35,153 nucleotides of DNA from Lentisphaerae bacterium GWF2_38_69 (GTDB taxonomy: Bacteria > Verrucomicrobiota > Lentisphaeria > Victivallales > GWF2-38-69): positions 1 through 35,153 of the forward strand of contig MHBE01000016.1 in NCBI GenBank assembly GCA_001803205.1, written 5' to 3'. The notes beneath the pieces are model-generated. The model did no database searches. It saw only the letters and a program-made list of their open reading frames with translations, and was not told the DNA's origin. Shown piece after piece: positions 1-6,932 of the stretch. Every line of letters starts with the position of its first letter. Position 1 is the stretch's first letter. Made by a program: the position numbers and the translations under genes.

Positions 1-678
1 AGTGTCTTGGTCCCTCCGTATTTTACTACAAGTGAGCTGTAAGTGTCTGCCAGAATTGTCTGGCTCCCACTTGCACAATACCATACTGCCCCTATCGCAG
101 TGTCTAGACTACCTAGGCTTGTCACTGTACTTCCTGACAGCAACAGTCTTCCTGCTCCGGTAAAGTCTATCGTCCCTCCTGTAGCATTGAATGTGCCTCG
201 AGCTCCAAAATCGCCTGTTCCAATTGTTAGTGTACCGGGGATCGCGGTGGCTCCGCTTACTGTAAGAGTGTTCGCTCCAACCGCCAGCGTTGATCCTGCA
301 TAGACTGTTAGTGCATTGTTTACTGTCACAGTTCCGCCCAGTGTCTTGATCCCTCCGTATTTTACTACAAAAGAGCTGTAAGTGTCTGCCAGAATTGTCT
401 GGCTCCCACTTGCACAATACCATACTGCTCCCATCGCAGTGTCAAGACTACCTAGGCTTGTCACTGTACTTCCTGACAGCAACAGTCTTCCTGCTCCGGT
501 AAAGTCTATCGTCCCTCCTGTAGCGTTGAATGTGCCTCGAGCTCCAAAATCGCCTGTGCCTATTGTCAGTGTGCCTGGAATTGTACATGTACCATTTACT
601 GTTAGCGTATTTGTGCCTATATTGAGCGATGAGCCTGTGTCAACTGTAAGGCCTCCGCTGAGAGTTCTGCTAAATGCA
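1..678 (-). repeat. 339-bp tandem coding repeats (113 residues) in the giant protein
   Basis: Positions 1-339 and 340-678 are two direct copies with a 339-bp period, exactly 113 codons. The first 220 or so bases of each are nearly identical at DNA level, with only about a dozen differences. Similarity fades after about 575 in the second copy. The left copy is cut by the window edge, so more copies may follow. Confidence 0.85.
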
Positions 679-3443
679 AGGGTTAAAGCAGTATTATTAT
701 CTATTAGCAGGTTTGCAGGGCCGTTTGTTGCGCCAAATTCCAATGCTCCTGTAGTTTGGGTAGAGGCTCCTGAATATTCTAGGGTTGATGAGGCTCCACT
801 GTAAGTAAGGGCATTGCCGGTGATAGCAACTGGATCTGCTACTGCCTTGTTCTGAACATATGAACCATTAATAGTAACGCTTCCAGAATTGGTTATTGTT
901 CCAAGGTTATCATTAAGAATAGTACCTCCAGCTGAAACGCTTATACTTCCATTGTTTGCTATAGTCCCGTCATTAACCAGAAGACCTATTATTGATAAAT
1001 CGGTTCCGCTCCCATTGGTTATTTCCAATGTCACTCCGCTTTCTATGTTAAGCTCTCCAGGAGCTAATATCGTCGCCTGATCAATGTAAGTATATTGAGA
1101 TATGGCAACTGTTCCTGAACGAATAGTAATCGTCCCTGCCGCATAGTCTGGAGCATAGTCCGCAGAATCCCAAGTAACACCACCATCAATAGAGACATTC
1201 CAAGTATCAATATTATCCCAATTCCCTGAAGTAAATGCATCAGCAGTTCTGAAGTCTGGAGCAATTCCGTTATACTCGTAGGCACCTATAGTTGGAGTAA
1301 CTGCGCTGCGGGCAAAACTACGCTGGTCTATATTAAGCCCAGAAGTGATTCCATTAGCAATTGCAATGCTGGCAGGATCAGTAAATCTCATAGTCTGAGT
1401 AGGCCCTCCATTCCAATTTCGACTATCCAGGTACAGTTGACCTGTGCCTCCTCCAACTCTAGTAAAGGTTCCGCTATGAGCCTGATCTGTCCAGTCTCCT
1501 GTACCAATCCAGGAATAATTATGTGAATTTTGCACTATATTGTACCCGTTATCTATAACTGTTTCTGACACTGAATCCCTATGAAAGTCGACATTGCCTA
1601 CTTCATCGTTATTTAGTGCAAGTATTGTGTTCTGCATTGTTATTTGAGATTCATCTATTAAAGATACGCCCCCCCAATAACCTGTAAAAGCCTCTGATCC
1701 AGTAGAGCTATTCCCTGAGATGGTGCTAAATTGAATATTCAATTGTGCCCCTGCCGTCGCTTCTATTGCTCCGCCTGATTCTACCGCACTATTGTTAACG
1801 ATTGTGGAGTTTGTCATTGCAAATGTACCGTCAGCTACAGCAACACCTCCGCCTGCAGTAACAGCGGTGTTTAAACTTACTGTGCTATTAGAGAGTGTCA
1901 ATGTCCCTTCATTTATCAAGATTCCTCCTCCTACCCCATTATATTCTCCAGTCAATGTAGCGGAATTAGAATAAATATTGCTATACGAAATGTTTGCAGT
2001 TGCTAAACTATCGATAAGAATTCCACCCCCTGTTCCTGCTTGATTGTTATAAATATCTGTGCCTTCGATATTGATAGACACTCTTCCAAATACGCCACCT
2101 CCAAAATCAACAGCAGTATTTCCGGTAATAGCTGTATTCCAGCGTGTATTCAGAGTTCCTGCATTATTAAATATACCGCCACCTGAACCTCCAGCGTCAT
2201 TATTCAGAACCGTTGAATCGTTAGATATAGTTATTGTTCCCCCTGTGTTATAAACTCCGGCACCATCTACAGCAGTGTTTTCCAAAATAACTGCATTTTC
2301 TAAATCTGTCACTCCTAAATTATAAATTCCGCCGCCATTACCTGTAGCAGTGCTATCTTGAATATAACTATCCTGATTTACTATCAAAGTGCCGGTATTA
2401 TATATTCCGCCGCCATGTAAAGTCGATACCGCATCATGTATTTGTGAATTACTTATAGTAAGAGTAGAAGAAACCGAATTATAGATTGCTCCACCACGAT
2501 ATGCTATAGAATTATCAACACTGACATGGTCGAGTACGAGATTGCCGCTTGCGACATCTATGCTGCCTCCGACTCCGGCGCCTACATCCCCAAAACCGGA
2601 AATATTCCCTCCGCTTATACTCGCCATATATTGTATAGTAACTGTATTTTCAGCACCAGAGTTGATTTCAAAAGCCCTGTAAGCAGAAGCTCCTGGCACA
2701 ACAACGCTCACATCAACACCACTTCCTCCTGTATTCGTCCCATTAATTGTCATTCTGTTGCCGATCGTTAACTGTGAACTTAGTATGATTACTTCGTTGC
2801 CTACGCCCAATGTAAATACAATTTCATCTCCTGGAGTAGCAGAAGCTATGGAATTTCTGAGAGTCCCTGCTCCTGAATCTGCATTGCTTGTAACAGTGAT
2901 AGTCGCCAGATGATTGTCATATAATCCCGGATTTATCGCGTTAGACTCAATATTTCCTAAAACAAATTCCAGGCTGAAATCTCCGTTCAAACCTGTTCCG
3001 TCAACAGAAGCAGCCACATCGGCTCCTGTATATGAAGCAAGGTCTGCAACAAAAGCTTTTCCTGTATCAGTCTGAGCCACATTGCAGCCGTAAAGCAGAA
3101 TATCGGCATTTTCAGAAAGATTGTCCTGCCATGAGGCTAAGTCAGCCTGATGAGCTTCAAGATAATTACTGTCTATCACTTGTCCATTCAATGAAATAAA
3201 TCCATCATTCCCGTGAGAAACGATATGCACCGCGTCAATTCCGTTATGCGAATTAATATATTCGTTGATTTGAGACAGCCCATTTCTTCCGGCTTCAAGC
3301 TGGACAGCCTCGACATTAGCCCCAAGAGAATCTATAATTGTTTGAGCGTCCATTACAGAAGAAGCTATAAACGCTACTTCATTAGTTTCAGGTTGGTGTA
3401 TTCCGACCCCGTCAAACAGGATTCTTTCTTCTAATTGATACAT
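1..3443 (-). CDS. Giant DUF4347 / LEPR-XLL-like surface protein, C-terminus off the left edge
   Basis: The frame is open from ATG at 3443 to the window edge, 1147 codons with no stop. An AAGGAG ribosome site lies 7 bases upstream of the ATG. Residues 4-12 read LEERILFDG, like the LEPR-XLL motif found at the start of giant exported proteins. DUF4347 follows (about 15-165), with a SHG at 76-78 and a YGCNVA block near 120. Residues about 190-720 are Gly/Asn/Thr-rich beta-helix rungs of the type GGGIYN and NTAV, including an NTILALNN segment near 603 typical of choice-of-anchor Q proteins. From about residue 720 the protein is made of autotransporter-like beta-strand repeats, ending in 113-residue units. 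There is no Sec signal peptide, which is usual for DUF4347 proteins and suggests another export route. It diverges from the export-type genes at 4415-9044, so an adhesin or surface-layer role is inferred. Domain calls are firm, function is not. Confidence 0.85.
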   Translation of the reverse strand, partial: MYQLEERILFDGVGIHQPETNEVAFIASSVMDAQTIIDSLGANVEAVQLEAGRNGLSQINEYINSHNGIDAVHIVSHGNDGFISLNGQVIDSNYLEAHQADLASWQDNLSENADILLYGCNVAQTDTGKAFVADLASYTGADVAASVDGTGLNGDFSLEFVLGNIESNAINPGLYDNHLATITVTSNADSGAGTLRNSIASATPGDEIVFTLGVGNEVIILSSQLTIGNRMTINGTNTGGSGVDVSVVVPGASAYRAFEINSGAENTVTIQYMASISGGNISGFGDVGAGVGGSIDVASGNLVLDHVSVDNSIAYRGGAIYNSVSSTLTISNSQIHDAVSTLHGGGIYNTGTLIVNQDSYIQDSTATGNGGGIYNLGVTDLENAVILENTAVDGAGVYNTGGTITISNDSTVLNNDAGGSGGGIFNNAGTLNTRWNTAITGNTAVDFGGGVFGRVSINIEGTDIYNNQAGTGGGILIDSLATANISYSNIYSNSATLTGEYNGVGGGILINEGTLTLSNSTVSLNTAVTAGGGVAVADGTFAMTNSTIVNNSAVESGGAIEATAGAQLNIQFSTISGNSSTGSEAFTGYWGGVSLIDESQITMQNTILALNNDEVGNVDFHRDSVSETVIDNGYNIVQNSHNYSWIGTGDWTDQAHSGTFTRVGGGTGQLYLDSRNWNGGPTQTMRFTDPASIAIANGITSGLNIDQRSFARSAVTPTIGAYEYNGIAPDFRTADAFTSGNWDNIDTWNVSIDGGVTWDSADYAPDYAAGTITIRSGTVAISQYTYIDQATILAPGELNIESGVTLEITNGSGTDLSIIGLLVNDGTIANNGSISVSAGGTILNDNLGTITNSGSVTINGSYVQNKAVADPVAITGNALTYSGASSTLEYSGASTQTTGALEFGATNGPANLLIDNNTALTLAFSRTLSGGLTVDTGSSLNIGTNTLTVNGTCTIPGTLTIGTGDFGARGTFNATGGTIDFTGAGRLLLSGSTVTSLGSLDTAMGAVWYCASGSQTILADTYSSFVVKYGGIKTLGGTVTVNNALTVYAGSTLAVGANTLTVSGATAIPGTLTIGTGDFGARGTFNATGGTIDFTGAGRLLLSGSTVTSLGSLDTAIGAVWYCASGSQTILADTYSSLVVKYGGTKT

Positions 3444-3612
3444 ATTTTATCTCCTTAAATAATTAACTATCATTGCTTTTTCATTTTATCCTACTGCTGA
3501 TATAAATGTCAAGATTTTTAATTTTATTAATTTGAAACTGTTTTTTCTAAAAATAGAGTTATCTTTACTTCCAAGCCTAAATCAATAACCCTAACAAAAA
3601 AAGGAAACAGAC
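3444..3612. promoter_or_regulatory. Divergent intergenic region between the giant protein and the 79-residue gene
   Basis: This is a very AT-rich 169-bp gap between two genes that read away from each other, so promoters for both must lie here or overlap it. I see the AAGGAG ribosome site for the minus-strand gene at 3451-3456 and an AAGGAAAC site for the plus-strand gene near 3601. I could not single out convincing -35/-10 boxes. Confidence 0.4.
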
Positions 3613-3852
3613 ATGTCAGAAAGCAGAGAAGTATTTGTGGACACAATCGGGCAGCTTCATTTCGTAAAAGGGATGGTAAGGTATGACCTCGTAAGCTATC
3701 AGCCAGGGAAAGAAGGCGCCGAACCTACTACAGAAGAAAAGCTCAGAGTAATTATGCCTCCCGATGGATTTCTGGCTACATTCAATACAATGCAGAGGTT
3801 AATTGACCAGCTCGTTGAAAAAGGGATACTTAAAAAAGTAGAAAAGAAGTAA
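3613..3852 (+). CDS. Small conserved-looking protein of unknown function (79 aa)
   Basis: The ATG is preceded by AGGA about nine bases upstream. The product is 79 residues, soluble and charged, with no signal peptide or membrane segment. The pattern is a short beta-rich N-terminal half (VDTIGQLHFVKG, then MVRYDLVSY), a conserved-looking LRVIMPPDGF block at about 50-59 and a C-terminal helix ending in lysines. The layout resembles small DUF3467-type proteins, but I cannot confirm membership and give no function. It sits between the giant surface protein (divergent) and the HlyD-type genes, separated from the latter by a 560-bp repeat block. A role in that locus is possible but only by position. 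Confidence 0.75.
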   Translation: MSESREVFVDTIGQLHFVKGMVRYDLVSYQPGKEGAEPTTEEKLRVIMPPDGFLATFNTMQRLIDQLVEKGILKKVEKK

Positions 3853-3867
3853 GAAAGTTCGTTATCT

Positions 3868-4021
3868 GGTAGGGCGTGTCTCTCCGAGACCGCCGGGTGA
3901 CAGTGGTCACCTCTTATATGCGGACGCTAATGCTTCTGCGTTATAAACTACGGAGCTTGCCACGCTCTGCGTGGAGGCGTCCCAATACCGCCATGGGCGG
4001 GACGCCCATGGCACGAAACCA
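3868..4021. repeat. Multi-hairpin intergenic repeat, copy A
   Basis: This 154-bp unit opens with GGTAGGGCG and contains five successive hairpins: 3873-3894 (GTCTC/GAGAC stem), 3896-3911 (GGTGAC/GTCACC), 3929-3942 (AATGC/GCGTT, one G-T pair), 3960-3974 (CCACGC/GCGTGG) and 3990-4012 (GCCATGGGCG/CGCCCATGGC, a perfect 10-bp stem with a GGA loop). Copy B lies 341 bp downstream with the same order. Confidence 0.85.
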
Positions 4022-4208
4022 TAAAAGAAGTAACAATGGCTTTGCATATGGTATGTATTGAGTAAAGCATCTTCAGTTGAGGGAGACGCAAGATTTTGCG
4101 TCTCTACAAACAGCCTCAACTGGCGAGTGAAATGAGGAACTTTAGTGATTGACGGACGCCTCGGAGATGCGTCCCTACCCTTTGAGGGAAATAATGTATG
4201 CAAAATCC

Positions 4209-4362
4209 GGTAGGGCGAGTCTCTCCGAGACTGCCGGGTGACAGTGGTCACCTCTTATATGCGGACGCTAACGCTTCTGCGTTATAAACTATGGAGCTTG
4301 CCACGCTCTGCGTGGAGGCGTCCCAATACTGCCATGGGCGGGACGCCCATGGTACGAAATCA
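4209..4362. repeat. Multi-hairpin intergenic repeat, copy B
   Basis: This is a direct copy of 3868-4021 with about ten base changes. Several changes keep pairing: the third hairpin is AACGC/GCGTT here (fully Watson-Crick) and AATGC/GCGTT in copy A. The last hairpin is at 4331-4353. It sits about 50 bases upstream of the HlyD-like gene. Confidence 0.85.
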
Positions 4363-4414
4363 TATTGAAAGGGTACGAACAAGAAACACGAAACTTTAAG
4401 TAAACAAAAATAAC

Positions 4415-5224
4415 ATGTTCACTTTAATGAAAAAAAAATCAGTTCTGCCGATAACTTTAATAGCTTTTCTAACTTACAGCATAACTTCCCATGCCGCGCA
4501 GTATGAGATAAACCCGGCCACAGAGCAAATAAAAGTAGTGCTTATGCCAAAGGAAAAAGCTGTTATATCCACGATTATTGACAGTACAGTAAAGGTATAT
4601 AATTTCAAAGAGGGTGAACCTTTTAAAAAAGATGACATAGTACTGCTCCTGGATGACGCTATCTACAACGATCAGTATCTGATAGCAAAAGCACAAAATG
4701 AAAAGGCCAACGCAAGCTATGCCTTTTACGAAAGCACTTTCAACCGTTATAAAGGGCTGAGAGAAAAAGGCTCAATGAGCGTTCAGGAATTTGAGAGCAT
4801 TGAACTCTACAAGACAAACACGAAGTTTGACATGTCCTTAGCCGAAGCTAATCTGAGTCTGGCAAAAGAGAAACTTGACGCATGCACGATAAGAGCTCCA
4901 TTCTCTGGGATAATAACAAAGAAGATTTTACAGGAATACGAGCTTGCAGAAGCAGCAGAACCTATAGTAGAGCTTATAAACGACAATGAGCTTCTGGCGG
5001 TAATGTACTTTCCCTCAAATATGATAGACAAAATAAAAATGGACGAGCCAATGACCTTTCATATAGATGAAATAAATGCTACGGCAACAGGCACAGTCTA
5101 CGAAACCGCGGGATATATTCTCTCAAGCAGCAGATGTTTTGAAGTAAAGGCAATAATTGATAATTCAGACAGAAAGCTTTTTGCAGGAATGTCGGGCACT
5201 CTTCTGCAGGATACCGGGAGGTAA
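4415..5224 (+). CDS. HlyD/RND-type periplasmic adaptor (membrane fusion protein), 269 aa
   Basis: A Sec signal peptide is visible: KKK at 6-8, a hydrophobic stretch, then SHA-AQ near residues 26-29. A lipoyl-like barrel half follows (about 45-75), then a two-helix coiled coil (about 80-155) with the YKGLREKGSMS turn seen in RND adaptors. The second lipoyl half contains CTIRAPFSGII at about 157-167, and a beta-barrel domain runs to the end. At 269 residues it is short for the family and lacks a long C-terminal domain. The start is uncertain: no ribosome site is obvious, and ATG at 4427 is an alternative that also leaves an intact signal peptide. The next gene begins 2 bases after the stop, so the two are co-transcribed. 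No pump gene is adjacent, so its partner is probably one of the next two proteins. Confidence 0.88.
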   Translation: MFTLMKKKSVLPITLIAFLTYSITSHAAQYEINPATEQIKVVLMPKEKAVISTIIDSTVKVYNFKEGEPFKKDDIVLLLDDAIYNDQYLIAKAQNEKANASYAFYESTFNRYKGLREKGSMSVQEFESIELYKTNTKFDMSLAEANLSLAKEKLDACTIRAPFSGIITKKILQEYELAEAAEPIVELINDNELLAVMYFPSNMIDKIKMDEPMTFHIDEINATATGTVYETAGYILSSSRCFEVKAIIDNSDRKLFAGMSGTLLQDTGR

Positions 5225-5226
5225 AA

Positions 5227-6726
5227 TTGGAGAACAATACCCCCCCCCCTAACAGCACTGAACCTAATGTCGATCTTAATGCAAACAGGACAGCGCCCTC
5301 CTCTTCTAAATTCCAATCTGTCAGACCTGCTTCTGAAAACGAGGCAGCGGCTCGGTTAAATCTTATTTCACTGATATTGAACCTGGGGCACGAAGCTTTC
5401 AAAAAGCCGCTGCCCGAAGCTCTCTACGCCCATATCGTAAATAACAGCAGAGTTATATCAGCCTACGATATGTCCTGCTTAATAGATATGCGCCGGGGCA
5501 AGGCTAGAATTATTGAATTAATGGGCAATGACAAAATCAACCGCAACACACAATACGCCAACAGCATTGAGGTCATAGCATCAACATTCAGGAAGCTTGA
5601 AAAAACCACTGAGATTACAAGAGAAAGTTTAATTAATGCCGGAGCCGAAAAAAACATTCTGGATATTTTTGAAGAATTTATTAAAAATCCCCGGGAAAAA
5701 AGAGTTTTCCTGGTTCCAATGCAGCCTCCCGGCAGTTCTAACGCGATTGATGAAAGTTTTGTCTGGTGCGTTGAGTATTATGACGACAAAATTTCTGAAA
5801 CCGTAACGAGGCTAAATTTATTGGCTCTGCATTACAGCCAGGCGATATGGTATTTACTAAAACCAGGCTCCAGGAAGCTTTTCAGGTTATCAAAGAAAAG
5901 CGATATTTTCCACACGAAAATTTTCTGGGCGGCTGCTTTATTTGTAGTCATCCTATCACTATTTCTTATCAGGATCGGGCAGAATATCGCCGGAGATTTT
6001 GAAATAGTCCCAAGAAACAGTGACCGGTACATAGCATACGCGCCATACCAGGGAAAAATAGAGGATGTTTACTTCCGCAATGGCGATAAAATCGAGATAG
6101 GCAGCACAATCCTTTCTTATGATACGCGAGAATTGCAATATGATTTGGAACAGGCTGAAACCGAATATGACGAGGCTTCAGCCAGGCTCGACATGATAAG
6201 ACAGAAGGCCTTTGACGACAATAATGAGCTGCCGAATGTGAAACTGCTCTCCCTGAATCGGGCGATAGCCAAAATATCCATTGAAAAGTACAAATGGCAG
6301 CTTGAGAACAGCGTCTTCAAGGCCAAAGATTCCGGAGTTATAATAATTGATGACGAATACAAACTTAAGGGCAAAGCAGTCAATCCCGGTGAAAAGCTAT
6401 TCGAAATAGTTAAACCCAGCGACAGAGTATATGCTGAAATTTTCCTGAATGAAGCAGATTCATCAGTGATGTCCAATATTTCATCAATTGCATTGTACCT
6501 GCATGCCAAACCGGAAATATCACTTCAAGGAGAAGTAATATATATTAGTCCTGTCCCTGTATTAACGGAAAAGAAACAATTCTGCTATTTAATCAAGCTC
6601 GATCTGAAAAATACAGATGGAAGTTTGATGAACGGAATGCGTGGCGTAGCAAGAATCACGGGAGAAAAAGTTTCGCTGGGATATTATTTATTCAGGAACC
6701 TGATTCTCTGGTGGCGTAAATTCTAA
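5227..6726 (+). CDS. GAF-like domain plus membrane-anchored HlyD adaptor, 499 aa
   Basis: The start is TTG at 5227 with GGGAGG at 5216-5221; no ATG occurs in frame for about 80 codons. Residues 1-40 are a Pro/Asn/Ser-rich tail. Residues about 45-220 look like a cytoplasmic GAF-type domain (SLINAGAEKNIL, then a VFLVPM strand and an ESFVWCVEYY strand). One transmembrane helix is at about 233-253, followed by a periplasmic HlyD half: YIAYAPYQGKIEDVYFRNGD (lipoyl), a coiled coil at about 295-360, KDSGVIII at about 365, and a beta-barrel. It ends with YYLFRNLILWWRKF, like the C-terminus of the M50 protein downstream. A run of ten C at 5240-5249 lies within codons 5-8. The GAF call is by overall pattern and less certain than the HlyD call. 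Confidence 0.85.
   Translation: MENNTPPPNSTEPNVDLNANRTAPSSSKFQSVRPASENEAAARLNLISLILNLGHEAFKKPLPEALYAHIVNNSRVISAYDMSCLIDMRRGKARIIELMGNDKINRNTQYANSIEVIASTFRKLEKTTEITRESLINAGAEKNILDIFEEFIKNPREKRVFLVPMQPPGSSNAIDESFVWCVEYYDDKISETVTRLNLLALHYSQAIWYLLKPGSRKLFRLSKKSDIFHTKIFWAAALFVVILSLFLIRIGQNIAGDFEIVPRNSDRYIAYAPYQGKIEDVYFRNGDKIEIGSTILSYDTRELQYDLEQAETEYDEASARLDMIRQKAFDDNNELPNVKLLSLNRAIAKISIEKYKWQLENSVFKAKDSGVIIIDDEYKLKGKAVNPGEKLFEIVKPSDRVYAEIFLNEADSSVMSNISSIALYLHAKPEISLQGEVIYISPVPVLTEKKQFCYLIKLDLKNTDGSLMNGMRGVARITGEKVSLGYYLFRNLILWWRKF
5240..5249 (+). repeat. Homopolymer tract C10 inside the start of the GAF-HlyD gene
   Basis: Ten consecutive C lie in codons 5-8 of the gene starting at 5227. One extra C would put a TAA stop directly after the tract. 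Loss of one C would shift the frame and reach a stop about 45 codons later. Such tracts are typical slipped-strand sites in phase-variable surface or export genes. Confidence 0.6.
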
Positions 6727-6932
6727 AATCTAAAGATCGAGATTTCATATACTATAGAAATTGCAAATACAAAATACGAAATTCTAAGCCCGAAACTCTA
6801 AACAATATCAAATTCTCTAATGTTTAAATTTTTGAAACCTGGAAAATTCGGATTTGTTTAGGATTTGAATATTAGGATTTCGTGCTTGAATATTGTGATT
6901 TAACTCAATTTTAAACCAGAAACTTTAATAAT
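6727..6932. other. AT-rich intergenic spacer with degenerate ATT-type repeats
   Basis: I see no gene. The 206 bp are rich in near-repeats of AAATTCTAA, GGATTT and GAATATT on the same strand, a low-complexity pattern. It separates the GAF-HlyD gene from the M50-HlyD gene and may hold a promoter for the latter, but no clear -35/-10 pair or terminator hairpin is visible. Confidence 0.5.

Larger units (their letters stand above)
3853..4414. other. Gene-free 562-bp stretch filled with intergenic repeats
   Basis: I find no believable gene here. It holds two 154-bp direct repeats (3868-4021 and 4209-4362), each a chain of hairpins. A spacer between them (about 4055-4200) has its own motifs: a GTAAAGCAT...GTTGAGGGAG block that recurs at 9060-9084, and a GGACGCCTCGGAGATGCGTC block that recurs at 10873-10892. 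The open frames across it are by-products of the repeats. Confidence 0.8.

Noticed and set aside
43-2771. Plus-strand open frames opposite the giant protein (for example 43-303, 382-804, 2526-2771)
   Set aside because: They lie antisense to an uninterrupted 1147-codon minus-strand frame, are Pro/Val/Ser-rich mirror products of Gly/Thr codons, and lack ribosome sites.
3876-4251. Open frames at 3876-4061 (+) and 3907-4251 (-)
   Set aside because: They run through the hairpin repeats, and their length comes from the repeat sequence. No ribosome site or protein-like pattern.
3868-4362. CRISPR array
   Set aside because: There are only two 154-bp copies 341 bp apart, with no regular short spacers and no cas genes.
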